DNA from: Acanthosepion esculentum
Lineage: Eukaryota; Mollusca; Cephalopoda; Sepiida; Sepiidae
DNA: 64,000 nt
Direction of reading: 5' to 3'
NCBI GenBank assembly: GCA_964036315.1
Contig: OZ038488.1
Coordinates: forward strand, 66,791,342-66,855,341
The first letter of the stretch is position 1. Each line of letters opens with the position of its first letter. Under the pieces are notes generated by a model. The model saw only the letters and a list, made by a program, of their open reading frames with translations, had not been told where the DNA came from and did no database searches. Made by a program: the position numbers and the translations under genes. Shown here in pieces: positions 32,661-43,889 of this stretch.

Positions 32661-32709
32661 AAAGAAGAAGAAGAAGAAGAAGAAGAAGAAGAAGAAGAAG
32701 AAGAAGAAG
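32661..32709. repeat. (GAA)n microsatellite
   Basis: About 16 aag units. Confidence 0.95.
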
Positions 32710-33600
32710 CAGAAAGGCACGTTTCCCTGACGTGAAAAATATTCTTAAGACTTAATCTATAAAAATACAAAACTACAAAGTGTATCTCTTGTATACCACG
32801 CCCCTCCAAGAAAGTTTCTGCTTGGAACGAAAGTGCTGAAAGAGTGCTTTGTACAAGACGCTGAAGAAATCCAAAATTAACACAGATAAATAAAATCTAA
32901 CTTTACAGACATGCTAAACATTAGCTGGTTTGCTAGAAGGAAGTACAATTTAGCGAATTGGGCTACTGTTTGAAAGTTCGACTGTGCTAAATTTTGAATT
33001 TCGTTATTTGGAGGTTATTTTAAAAAAATAAACCGGATCTTTTCTATTAATTCACCCCGAATAATGTAAAGTTACTTATCGCAAATATTAATTCATCCCA
33101 AGAAATGGATTTTAAATTAAAGTTTGTTTATTTTTATTATAATTTGGGACTCTTTTGAAATTATAAATTTTAAATCAAAGTTTTTTTTTTTTTTTATTAA
33201 ATTTTAGGTACTCTTTTGAGATTATAAATTTTAAATCAAAATTTGTTTAGCTTGTCTCGCAACAACACAAACCCTCAGAATGAAAAATTACCAAAAATCA
33301 GGGTGTTATTCACATTTCATAAGTTCGGGTGATATTCGAAGTACTTACAAGGAAATTTTTACAATTTAAAAAAAAAAATTGTTTTTGGCTCGTTTATCGG
33401 AGTGAGCGCGAATGTAGACCCCATACTTAGAAATAGCGCATCTGAGTCACCCACATTTGGGGTGATGGAAAAGGACAACCCAACGCAATGGAAAGGCTCC
33501 GCTCTGGGAGAATTTGGTGTGAATTTTAGTAAATTCTTTTTATTTTGGGATGACTTAAGAGTAAAGATCCAATAAACTGGTGGACCTGTTTTTGCCTGAT
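32710..33600. other. AT-rich sequence with a local ~70-base tandem duplication
   Basis: The phrase ctcttttgaaattataaatt plus ttaaatcaaagttt near 33151-33190 is repeated near 33220-33245, with a poly-T between. No gene. Confidence 0.5.
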
Positions 33601-33604
33601 TTTT

Positions 33605-34175
33605 TTTTTATGGTTTATCAACCATTTTTTAGGTTATTTAAAGCCGAAACATATTTTTTGATTGTAAGGTTGTCTTTTTTGAGATAATAATGATTTTCTG
33701 ATACAGATGATACTACAGTGTAACCCAGATATAAGAGAAACCCGGATATAAAAGAAACCCGGATATAAGAGAGATTTTCTCTGGTCCCAAATTAGAGCCT
33801 ATATTAATGTATATAAAATAGACCAAACACGGATATAAGAGAAACCCGTATATAAGAGACTTCGTCTCCGGTCCCGACAACTCTCTTATATCTGGGTTAC
33901 ACTGTATTTCACCTATAGCTGAAAGGAGAAGAGGTGGATTAATACCTTTCTCAAGAGTATTTGAATGTAAGTGAATATAACAAACCCGACTGGAATTAGA
34001 ACTCTACTCTCTGATTTCTCATTCCAAGCTTTTATCCATTACACCACCGCACATCAAAGCTAAACCTGGTATTTCCAAGAGGTCACCCATCTAGGTACTA
34101 ACTTATGTTCAACGTTATTTAATCGTTATTGATCAAACGAGAACCGGTGTTTCAACGTGATATGGTCTGTAAGCG
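33605..34175 (-). repeat. 5S-rRNA/tRNA chimeric SINE, copy 3, interrupted by a MITE
   Basis: The minus strand reads the 5S part (gcttacagaccatatcacgt at 34174 down, then gatgggtgacctcttgg), a tRNA-like part (gcggtggtgtaatggataa, gagttctaattccagtcgg) and the tail (gagaaaggtattaatccacc). At 33904 the tail is broken by a 189-bp insert and resumes at about 33713 with gtatcatctgtatcagaaaa, reaching ggctttaaataacc near 33640. Confidence 0.8.
33716..33904. mobile_element. 189-bp pogo/Tigger-type MITE
   Basis: The ends are cagtgtaacccagatataag (33716) and its exact complement (ending 33904), each flanked by TA. Subterminal copies of cccggatataagagaaac repeat inside. CAGTG... ends with TA target duplication fit pogo/Tigger-group elements. 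No coding capacity. Confidence 0.85.
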
Positions 34176-35405
34176 CTGAACGAATTTGGGCTGCTAACGA
34201 GAAGAAAGTCAGTAATTAATTATTTATGTAATTATTAACCTTTGAAAACAGATAAAGATAGCTAATTCTAATTTATCCTTTAATTATTTTTCCCCGAACA
34301 TCGATATTAATTTCTACTGGATTGTTTGAACTTATGAGATTACCAACTCCGAGTTGAAAATTGAATGTGATGATGATGATGATGATGATGATGATGTTAA
34401 TAATAATAATAATAATAATTTATCTGTGGTAGCCCATGCCTTAAAGAAATACAAAAACATATTCTCACAAGTAAAGCTCACACCTTACGAAGTGCTTTAT
34501 CTGTGTAACATTCGTGTAATCTTGGGTTGTTTCATTTTTATTTTTTTTACGAAAATATTCATTGGACGATGTCATTATGCGATTTCTTAACCTTAGGCCT
34601 CTGGTTGGGACCCGGAAGAAAATGTGTATGCAACAAAAATTAAAGGATATGCTGCTATTGATGATGGTGATGGTGATGATGATAGGTATATACGTATTAG
34701 TAGCTTACGGTGTCTGGGTAAAAAATAGCCTGCTAGTTCCCTCACTTCGACTTTTCAGATCCGGAGAAAATTTTAATAACATTTTTTAGTAAGGTGAAAA
34801 CGGCGTTGTCTCATATGCCACCAAACAGGCTTTATCAAAGTATCAAGTGTCCACTCCTTGGCAAGTGTCGTTTTCATTAGACACACCGGCAGAGTGTCTC
34901 TGAAAGCGTTCTTGCTGCGATTACCAGTGCAGAACGTAGAACATTATCAAAAGCTATTTGTCGTAAGATCTTAAGCTGCGTCTGAAAGATAACGAGAAAC
35001 TTTCACACGGCGAGGGCATTAGATGAGAATGACGCACAGGAACGATGGATTTCCTACGAGAGTTGAAAAAGAGAAATGCGGAAGCAAATTCCCGAAGAGA
35101 AACGAAAAAATCAACACGCTGTGTTCAGTATAGGCTCAACGCAGGGTCTGGCACAAGGCTATCTGTGTGGAGCACTAAAAATAAATGGATTAGGTTAGTG
35201 CGTAACACCAATTAATGATCAAATTATCTACAAACCACAAATATGAATCGCCCAGTGAAGATCGAAGTCCTTAAAGTTTTGAAACCGTAGACTTTTTAAA
35301 ACTTAATAACTCAAAAACGAAGGATTTGCAGACATAGGTTTATATCGACTTTTGTCTTTGTTTTGATGTGAGGGACCCGCCCCCAAATTTTATAAAAGTA
35401 TTTTT
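34176..35405. other. Sequence with short trinucleotide runs, no gene recognised
   Basis: (GAT)n at about 34370-34396, (AAT)n at about 34400-34420 and a second gat-rich run near 34660-34683. From 34850 to 35200 the DNA is less AT-rich and looks more like old coding or repeat DNA, but I cannot name it. Confidence 0.35.
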
Positions 35406-35409
35406 GATA

Positions 35410-35440
35410 CACCCTATATATATATATATATATATATATA
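35410..35440. repeat. (AT)n microsatellite
   Basis: at run abutting the left end of the element at 35441; preceded by gatacaccctatata. Confidence 0.95.
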
Positions 35441-36167
35441 CAGTATATTTTCACGTATAAGACAACCTTTAAATCCCACAAAATACCCTTAAAAATTGGG
35501 GTCGTCTTATACAAGAATTCTAAAAAAGAAACCTTAAATTCTGAATGGTGTTTGCTGGCAGGCTAACAACGGCTTCTGTGCGATAACCGATAAGGTACAA
35601 GATTCACATTATCAAATAAACTGATAATAAAAGTAATAAAACCATTTATAAAACCGTTATCAATTACTGGCATAACTTCATAATAAATTGTCTGTTCGAT
35701 GGTAGTTTCATGATTGATATGGGTATAAGTTAATAAGAAATTTCAGCTGGCGTAGACATAAGTTAGGAACAGACTGAATAAACAAAAATTGAAAGTGGAA
35801 TGTACTATTATCGTACTGTTATTTTGTGATTGTCAATGAAGTATAAGTAAATTGCCATTAGTACACCAGGCTGTTTGTAACTGTTTAGATATAGAAAAGA
35901 AGAGGAAGAAGAAGAATCTGTATTGGCAAGAGATCACGTGATGAAACGTAAACAAAACAATGAACATGTGTAGGAAAACATGATATAGAATCGGTTTTGT
36001 TATTTCGTTTATTTTGATTTTACAACAACATTTCCAATAACATCATCTTTATATAACCAATAAGTAATCGTCTTATACTCCAGGTATAGGATAAATTCAT
36101 GAAAATTTGCTATATTTTTTGACTTCATCTTATCTAAAGGTCGCCTTATACGCTTGTAAATATATGG
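35441..36167. mobile_element. Non-autonomous DNA transposon with TA target duplication
   Basis: The left end is cagtatattttcacgtataa, then gacaacctttaaa. The right end, read on the minus strand, is ccatatatttacaagcgtat, then aaggcgacctttaga. Both are flanked by TA. Second-order inverted words (gtcgtcttatac near 35502; atcgtcttatactc near 36067) also occur. About 727 bp without a transposase. Possibly of the pogo/Tc1 group. Confidence 0.6.
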
Positions 36168-36189
36168 TATATATACAGGATGGCCACTG

Positions 36190-36545
36190 AAAGACTGAAT
36201 GATATAAAACAAAAATAACTTTTACAAACACGTTTTTTTTTTTTAATTTTGGGATCATTTGAATCTTGTATGAAAATATTTTAAAATCCAGTTTCCGAAT
36301 CTTCTGAAGGGATGTTCTGGTGATGCCTAGTTGAGCAGAGCGACGACAGGTAAAAGCCGATGGATTCTCAGGGACACTCTGCCGTACTGCTTCCATCGCT
36401 GCGTCAGTGCGCTTAGCACCTCTTCCGGGAGATCACCGACTTATACAGTTCTTTCAGACCAGGAGATTAGGTTCCGAATCATGCTATCGCTAGGAGATAC
36501 TCTGACATTAAAGTGTTGCCGGTATTTTCTCTGAGTTTGAATAAT
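36190..36545 (-). pseudogene. DUF4817/helix-turn-helix transposase, N-terminal fragment
   Basis: The minus strand reads YRQHFNVRVSPSDSMIRNLI, then SWSERTV. After a frameshift it continues with AMEAVRQSVPENPSAFTCRR, SAQLGITRTSLQKIRKLDFK and SYKIQMIPKL. This is the pattern of the DNA-binding region of a mariner/IS630-related transposase widespread in invertebrates: an N-terminal DUF4817-like helix-turn-helix, the ENIEAVRQ-like helix, a serine/arginine-rich turn, then HPYKIQ-like. In the family this part binds the transposon ends. The catalytic domain is absent, and the fragment ends near ccactgaaagactgaatg at 36185. Confidence 0.65.
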
Positions 36546-36608
36546 TGATCTTTCATTGGAATAAAAAAAACTCAAAGGGTTTAACTCGTTGCTGGACATC
36601 ATACGTAA

Positions 36609-36695
36609 AACCTCCAAAGAGATGCTCTATAACCTCCAAGAGATGCTCTATAACCTCCAAGAGATGCTCTATAACCTCCAAGAGATGCTCTATAA
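36609..36695. repeat. 21-bp minisatellite, four copies
   Basis: The unit gagatgctctataacctccaa is repeated four times, the first differing by one base. It encodes nothing convincing. Confidence 0.9.
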
Positions 36696-36789
36696 ACTGC
36701 AAATAAATAAATAAATAAATCAAATAAAAATAAATAAATAAAATAAAAAAGACTGAAAACGAACAAGTTATGACTTTTCAAAACTTCAG

Positions 36790-36801
36790 TTTTTTAGTGT
36801 C

Positions 36802-36857
<56 letters not shown>

Positions 36858-36871
36858 TGGACACTAAAAAA

Positions 36872-36925
<54 letters not shown>
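36790..36925. repeat. Inverted duplication inside (AT)n
   Basis: ttttttagtgtccac (about 36790) is followed by (AT)n, then its complement gtggacactaaaaaa (about 36857) and a second (AT)n. The whole can fold into one long hairpin. Confidence 0.85.
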
Positions 36926-36927
<2 letters not shown>

Positions 36928-37044
36928 AAACATGTCGTATTGAATGTTAAAGACAACATAGTCTTGCATATTTTCTTTTGAATTTTCTCATATTCTCTAA
37001 TGAGACTTTTTATTTGAAAATGATTTCGAAATATGTATTGTCCA

Positions 37045-37090
37045 TACGATGACCTAGCGCTTTCGAACATCATTGTTCATCTTCAGGGTC
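37045..37090 (-). repeat. Hammerhead-like hairpin of a second repeat family
   Basis: The minus strand reads ctgaagatgaacaatgatgt, then tcgaaagcgctaggtc. It has the same order as the Penelope tail core: ctgaaga, one spare base, a stem (gaac/gttc), then gaaa. The rest of the sequence is different. Probably another retroelement terminus. Confidence 0.45.
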
Positions 37091-37277
37091 AATATTTTTA
37101 GTCAAAATTTTTTTTTAAAACAAACATTTGCCAATTATCTTGTAGCGTAATCATGTTGCTATTTTTTTACAAACTAAATAAACGTTAAAATCCTTTTAAA
37201 TTCAAAAGACGCGATGATGTTATCACGTGCAGGGCGAACATTCAATACTACATGTTTAAAAGAAAAGTTGCTGCCAA

Positions 37278-37282
<5 letters not shown>
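37091..37282. other. AT-rich sequence, nothing recognised
   Basis: No feature supported. Confidence 0.4.
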
Positions 37283-37346
<64 letters not shown>

Positions 37347-37347
37347 C
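37283..37347. repeat. (CA)n-(TA)n microsatellite
   Basis: ca run to about 37325, then ta run, then tgtgcgtgtgttg. Confidence 0.95.
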
Positions 37348-37795
37348 CATGTGTGCGTGTGTTGTTTAAGATTTGCAATATTTATAATGGAAGTGTGTTC
37401 TTTTTCAGAGATAGTGTTTATAGATCAAGACTGTGGAAATAAGATTCAACACAAACGGTAATGCGTTTGTTACGGAAATCTATGTCTTAGTTGACGCCAT
37501 ACTAGTGATTAAAAGTTTAATTAGATTGCAGCTTTTTTGTTTTTTGTCATACCGTGTAGAACGGGTTGAAAAGTAAAGGAGTGGTTCGCTCGGACATTAA
37601 GTGGTTGTTATTTTCAAGAATAAATATCCTGTTCCGGTATTGTTAGAGTTATTGACAAACAGGACGAACACAAGTACCCACGTGTGCATCCTTACAAAGA
37701 AAGGGACAAATAAACACACACATGGAACAGATGCATACAACCAGACACTCAAATGCTCAACCATACACGTTACTGTATATTTAAAAAAGAAGGTA

Positions 37796-37797
<2 letters not shown>
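37348..37797. other. Sequence with no recognised gene
   Basis: The stretch ccggtattgttagagttatt to catacaaccagacactcaaa has a mixed composition but no domain in any frame. Confidence 0.35.
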
Positions 37798-37872
<75 letters not shown>

Positions 37873-37877
37873 CCGAA

Positions 37878-37939
<62 letters not shown>

Positions 37940-38059
37940 GCAATTTATTATATATATTATTTATATATTATATAAGAAGCGCGGTAATTATTGGAAAGCG
38001 TTCAATCGTCTGATGATCGCAAAAGCAGGAAACCGAGGGTCACAAACTCACATCAATAC

Positions 38060-38127
<68 letters not shown>
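37798..38127. repeat. Cluster of three long (AT)n tracts
   Basis: at tracts at about 37798-37861, 37882-37934 and 38063-38127, separated by short unique DNA. The Tyr-Ile-rich frames through them are artefacts. Confidence 0.95.
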
Positions 38128-38129
<2 letters not shown>

Positions 38130-38164
38130 AAATACTTTCATTATATACGGATAATTAATAATTA

Positions 38165-38515
38165 ATAGAGGTGTGGCAAGCGTAATTGTTATTCGGGCGG
38201 AAAATGGAAAAGGCGAGCCGAGTTCAAATCACCGTCTAATTTGCTGCGTTCACTTTCACACACATGCCCATGGAAAAGCACGATTCCATCTCTTCTCTCC
38301 CACCCACAAGATAGGAGTTGAATATCAGGGTAGACTGGGATCTCTAGCTTTGGGTGGCGACCAATTTAGAAGAAGGACAATACTAAATTCAAAAACGCGG
38401 AGAAGGCAACAGAAAATCGTTTCAAGTTTCCTTCCGAAGAATCATCGCAGTTCACAGATGATAACGAACTTGAATCTATGGAGAGCCATTATCGTCTACA
38501 TGGTATCAAAAATTT
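38165..38515 (+). repeat. tRNA-headed SINE, family C, copy 2
   Basis: The order is gtgtggcaagcgtaattgtt, ccgagttcaaatcaccgtct (B-box region), ttgctgcgttcactttcac, gaatatcagggtagactggg, tttgggtggcgaccaattta, gaaggcaacagaaaa and gagagccattatcgtctac. It matches 53860-54075 closely and 1222-1570 more loosely. Confidence 0.7.
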
Positions 38516-39605
38516 AAAATGAATTATATATATATATAATAATAATAATAAAAACTCTAATATAAAAGTGTAATTACACGAATAGGTGCATAAAAAGAAA
38601 TCTAGAATGTACGAATTTTCTCTCTATATAAAAGCCACTGCCAGTTGCTCTGTTACGCACAAAACATGGCACCCTATCTTTTATTCTCAGTGCTTACATA
38701 CATTTTTTCATATTTTTCATGAAACACTCAAAAATATGTCCGGAATAAACTGGTATAATTTATAAGTTTTTCATTTCAACTAAGTACATGAATAAAAATA
38801 TTACAAATTGGACTTATTTTCTATAAAAATTGAGTTATGCAATATATATATATATATATTTAAAGATATTTATGATATGTTTAACGTTCTTTTTATAGAT
38901 ACAAGTATTTAAGCAAATGCTCTGTTTATAATAAACAGTATTAAATAACATTTACCGACCTGAATGTCCGAGAAAGTTTCATAGAAAATTTTCGTTCTAA
39001 AACCGTACCAAATTAATGGACTCTACTCCAGTATTTCTACGTATCAAACTTGTGGCCCATTATTAAAAGAGATATTCATGATATTGAAAAATAATATTTA
39101 AGCAAAGAAGATATCTGGGAAGCAACAAAAAGTGATGCCAAATAACGTTAAAATTGAAATAGAAACTTTAACAAAATCAACGAACAAAAGAGTGACGAAG
39201 GTTCTATAATGTTAAGAAGCCTATATGAATAAGCACAATAATAAAATTATAATTTATTTTTGGGATATGGAGTATTTTTTAATCAAACGTATTTCTAGGA
39301 TCTTTATATAGTTTGAATTTATTTGTAAATAAATGTTCTTGTTGCCTTTAACTTATTTGTCTAATAAAATCTGCCTCCCGCTAAAGAGTCTTCATAAAAA
39401 TCTTTTTATTAAGAATAAATATTCCAAGGTGAAACTCACCTAATTTGTTGCCCATATAAATATTTTTGTGAAGATTTTATCAACGTTGGTTAATATCAAT
39501 TCGGTTTTGAAAATATTGGATAATAAAATTTAACATATTGTAAAATTGGGGTTATACTACTTTGAATGACAAAACTGCCGACAAAACTGCACTAAAATCT
39601 TTCCA
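38516..39605. other. AT-rich sequence, no gene seen
   Basis: Short (AT)n at about 38525-38540 and 38843-38860. No exon or repeat is recognised. Confidence 0.4.
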
Positions 39606-39609
39606 AAAC

Positions 39610-39905
39610 TAACGTAGACATGACACTTTACAGTTGAAAGGACTAGATGTAACCGTAAGTTTTATGCTAACAGTTTATTTTCTCGCACTTTTCGCTTGTG
39701 GAACTCTCTTCCGGATTCTTGCTCTCCAGTTAAGTTTGATCTTCAATAATTTAAATGCAGGGTCAATCGTTATATTCTGTCTTCTTAATTCCTGTTCTTA
39801 TATTGTTCTCGCTCTTTAATAATATTTTTCTTAAATTCTTTCATGCTCAGTAATTAGTGACTTCATTGCCTTTCCTTGCTTGGTGTGAAATGATTAAAAA
39901 AAATC
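39610..39905 (+). pseudogene. I/Jockey-like LINE 3' end
   Basis: After frame repair by eye the sequence reads TRCNRKFYANSLFSRTFRLWNSLPDSCSP in broken frames, centred on cgcttgtggaactctcttcc (the LWNSLP motif). The 3' UTR follows, with cattgcctttccttgcttgg and gtgtgaaatgatt and an A run. It corresponds to the last 60 codons and 3' end of the element read at 43890-44763. 5'-truncated and inactive. Confidence 0.7.
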
Positions 39906-40017
39906 GACGATATATAGTTAATTTAATGATTAATTAGATTTTGTAAGAATATTTAAAGGGAAAAACACGTGTTTTGAATGTGTTTCTTTAAATTATCTGT
40001 TCAGTTCAAATTTGAAA

Positions 40018-40395
40018 TCCGTCCTTGGGTATGACGATAAACTACATCCGGCGTCAAAGTCTTTGATCAGGAGATTGAAGCTTTTGAGGATCGTGGAACA
40101 ACCTCTTAGTTTCCAGAGCCACCCTGACCCGGGGTGATAGCACCTGTTAATGTCCCAGCTATAGGCAAATAGTTAAGCCCCAAACTGGGGCGAAAACACT
40201 ATGAAAGTATTACATTTTTTATAGTAAAAATTACCAGCAATACATTTCTGTAAGAAAAAAAAATACCAACAATATATTTTTATATAAAAAAAAAAATACC
40301 ATTTTTTGTCAAATAAAGGCTCACAAGAAAATTAAATTTCAGTATCATATGACCCATAAGGAGTTGATATGCCGCTAAACAAACAAATTTGAAAT
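40018..40395 (+). repeat. Unclassified repeat family D, copy 4
   Basis: The best-kept head: cttgggtatgacgataaact, gtctttgatcaggagattga, ttgaggatcgtggaacaacc, ccaccctgacccggggtgat, gtcccagctataggcaaata, aaaacactatgaaagt. Then the taccagcaatacatttctgt runs and a tail with gacccataaggagttgatat. Confidence 0.8.
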
Positions 40396-40469
40396 AAGCA
40401 TTTAAATCAGCTTTCCTTGGGATGTAAGGTTGTCATGGGACAGCTGAAAAATATGGATGACCGAAAACG

Positions 40470-40560
40470 ACAAAATCTGATATTATCCACTGGAGACTTA
40501 ACTGGCTGAAACGTCGTGATAAAAAGCAACAAAGATGACTAGTGTAATCCGAAAGATTCC
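40470..40560 (+). repeat. Penelope-family tail fragment
   Basis: Reads gctgaaacgtcgtgataaaa, then gcaacaaagatgactagtgt. It lacks the 5' arm of the hairpin. Confidence 0.6.
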
Positions 40561-40854
40561 TTGAATAGTAACAATTTATTTCCGTACAAAAATTAAGAGA
40601 ATGAAAAATAAAAAAGATTTGAATGTGTAGAGAATAAAGCGGAAATACGACGTAGATTCCAAGCCAGCTCGTTGCCAGTTGAAGTTCTGATACTAACGTT
40701 ATTTATTTGTCTTTGATACATAGCCTTCGATAAAAAAATGTTCTATCTGATGCTGCTAAAAGAGGCTATTTTAAGTAATACCCTTGATGTCTCTAATCTC
40801 CCTAACGAGTAAAACTATTTTTAAAAAATTGCATTCGTAATAAATACAATTGAG

Positions 40855-41875
<1,021 letters not shown>

Positions 41876-42360
41876 TGTGTTAGCTACAAAATGAAGTAAA
41901 ATCCGTAATTAATATTTCGCTTCGAGGTTTTATTTTTCACAAATTTCACTGCTTCAAATCAAATAGTTCCAGGTCTTCTTACGCATTATAAATGTATTTA
42001 TTATCCATGAAACGATTACACAACTCGTGACTTAACATTATTTAAATTCTGAAAGCTTTTCTTCATCTTAAGAGTTTTTGATCCAATTCGGTTGATTTAC
42101 GTATTTCAATCGTATATAGACCTTAAGTACAAAAATACATACGCACCTTATCTTTAAGTGTCAGTTGGTGGACATTTAATGAATAAAAATGTCATTATAA
42201 ATTGTCGAAATCTCGTCAAGAAATGTAATCAGGTTTTGGGATGGGTTGTTGACAGAATAGCTGTTGATAAATCTATCAAAAGCGCTATGTGAGGAAATTT
42301 GAGCGAAAAAACATTTTGGCCCCTGAATGTTTGCGTGTAGAGCTTCTTTATCCTTTTATG
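41876..42360. other. AT-rich sequence, nothing recognised
   Basis: No gene or repeat supported. Confidence 0.4.
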
Positions 42361-42364
42361 CCCC

Positions 42365-42772
42365 GTTTCCCTTCAGGACGTAGGCGATCATGTCTCTCCA
42401 CATCTTCCTGCAGTTCTTAATAAGTTTTGTCTTTTTGTTATTTCTCCTAAACCCTGTTCTGCTATCCATTTACTCAAACTCATAAAGTATGTTACGCGCT
42501 GATTTCCTCTGTCCTTCTTCTCGTTTAATCTGTCCTGTGAGTATCAGATTTTCCAAGCCCACCCTCTTCATTATGTTCCCCAGAAGCTTCAACTACCCCT
42601 TCCTGATGTTAAGTATAAGTTTTCTTTTTCTCTAAAACCTCGCCGTTGCTCACATGTCCGGTCCACGGTATCCTCAGCATCTTTCTGTAGAACCACATAT
42701 CTTCATCTTTGCGGAGATCGACCATTTTCGCTGCCATACAGGAGGATAGACATCACGTAACAGCGTGTAAGT
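42365..42772 (-). pseudogene. RTE-like LINE, C-terminal end
   Basis: On the minus strand the words read WFYRKMLRIPWTGHVSNGEV, then HQEGVVEASGEHNEEGGLGK, SDTHRTD and, near the end, MWRDMIAYVLKGNG. This is the C-terminus common to RTE-type non-LTR elements: after the polymerase, RRMLRIPWTxHVSNEEVL, then LTLTGxxxGKR, ending WRAMIAHVLKGHGT. The same end recurs at 52.1-53.3, 55.7, 57.8 and 62.6 kb. Frameshifts and stops break it. The upstream side is cut by the SINE at 42785. Confidence 0.75.
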
Positions 42773-42784
42773 ACAAAAATCTAA

Positions 42785-43090
42785 ATATCTGGGAAGTGGA
42801 TAAAAGCGTTGGTCGGATCCAGTGACTTGACCCAAAGAGTTGTGAGTTCAATACCTGGCTACTGCAGTGGAGAACAAAAAAAAATGGGGGAGTTGAGTTA
42901 AAGGGAGATAACTGAGACACCCGGAGGAGGCATGGCACGTGAAACTAGAATATTCTACTCCGGTGGACGAAATAAAGGGTTCAGTTCGAAATTTCAATCA
43001 CCTGAAGAAGGCCGGAGCGTACAACAGCCGAAACGTCGTGAATATGGCAATAAAGATGAAGATAACAGCACAGTGATTATATTGGAGAGT
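42785..43090 (+). mobile_element. Penelope-type SINE: tRNA-like head plus hammerhead-like tail
   Basis: A-box-like gaagtggataaaagcg (42794) and B-box-like gagttcaatacc (42844) form a pol III-type head. Next come ggcatggcacgtgaaactag and aataaagggttcagttcgaa, then the hammerhead-like core (42998-43041), then caataaagatgaagataaca. There is no nuclease ORF. This is the same head and tail that follow the GIY-YIG relics at 24.1 and 27.5 kb, here as a stand-alone unit of about 300 bp. Confidence 0.75.
42998..43041 (+). ncRNA. Hammerhead-ribozyme-like motif
   Basis: Parts in order: tcac (stem I, 42998-43001), ctgaaga (43002-43008), one spare a, a stem ggc-c-g with a 10-base loop closed by c-a-gcc (one mismatch), gaaac (43030), gtc (43035-43037), gtga (stem I partner, 43038-43041). 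This follows the type I hammerhead order CUGANGA, stem II, GAAA, minimal stem III, UH, stem I. Deviations: one extra base before stem II, and a stem III of two pairs with no loop, which would need a dimer. Penelope-like elements are known to carry hammerheads. Activity is unproven. Confidence 0.45.
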
Positions 43091-43094
43091 GAGA

Positions 43095-43264
43095 TAAGTG
43101 TGGGTTAATTTCAAGAGCAAAATTGGTATGGTTCTTAAACGTGAAGTAATACAAAATAGTAAGTGATATTTCAAAATAACAGAAATAATTCTGTATATAT
43201 ATCTTTCTAAATTTATGGGAAGTTTCTCGAGCTACTGATGAAAACCCTGTTTCTGTCTGAGTTT
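43095..43264. other. AT-rich spacer, nothing recognised
   Basis: No feature supported. Confidence 0.4.
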
Positions 43265-43445
43265 CTGGGATGAGGAATTATTATTTACATTCGGATTAAT
43301 GTCCGCATCAATGTTGTCATAACCAGAACATTTCAGCCGTTGCTCCCTCCTTCTTCAGGTGTCTGTCGATCCGTGTCACCTTCATGGGACTTCGAACTAA
43401 ATCCCTTATTCTACTGGGTTAGATTGTTTCCGTTCCGCTGTCAAA
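43265..43445 (-). repeat. Penelope-family tail, inverted to its neighbour
   Basis: The plus strand reads ttatttacattcggattaat, atgttgtcataaccagaaca, tttcagccgttgctccctcc, ttcttcaggtgtctgtcg, then cccttattctactgggttag. The minus-strand core is ctgaaga ... gctgaaatg, mutated at the GAAAC site. Confidence 0.7.
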
Positions 43446-43536
43446 TGTCTTCTGATATCACGTCTTGTTCAATATTCAAAACTGCTCACTTATTTCTCGA
43501 CCTGTTTCCACTGAGTCCAAGTCTCTACTACCTGTG

Positions 43537-43882
43537 GCTTACGGCCGTATCATGTTGAAACACCGGTTTCAGTACGATCACCGAAGTTAAGCTATGTCAA
43601 TCTTGGTCGGTACCTAGATAGGTTACCGCTTGGGAATACCAGGTGCAGTAAGCTGGTATATGTAGTGTGATGGATAATGGCTCAGAATTGTTAATCGGAG
43701 AGCAGAGTTCCGATTTCTGTTCGGGTTCGTTATATCTACTAAAGTGTAAATACATTTGGGAAAGGTATGAATTCACCTATTCTCCCTACCCATAGCTATC
43801 ATTATTATCTAAAAAAAAAATCTTACAACCTAAAAATATTTTCTGGCTTTAAATAATCTGCAAAGGGTTGATAAATAAACCG
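43537..43882 (+). repeat. 5S-rRNA/tRNA chimeric SINE, copy 2
   Basis: The 5S part is the best in the window: gcttacggccgtatcatgtt, gatcaccgaagttaagct, ggttaccgcttgggaatacc. Then come gtgtgatggataatggctca (A-box region), cagagttccgatttctgttc (B-box region), gggaaaggtatgaattcacc, and the tail tctggctttaaataatctgc. Confidence 0.9.
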
Positions 43883-43889
43883 TAGAAAA

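Noticed and set aside
36609..36695. CRISPR-like array or coding repeat
   Set aside because: Four adjacent 21-base units with no spacers and no convincing frame.
37601..38165. Tyr-Ile repeat proteins of 86-124 codons
   Set aside because: They are translations of (AT)n microsatellites. The same holds at 2446, 8075, 8431, 30213 and 36778.
43537..43650. Functional 5S rRNA gene
   Set aside because: Several changes in conserved positions and direct fusion to a tRNA-like unit show a SINE.
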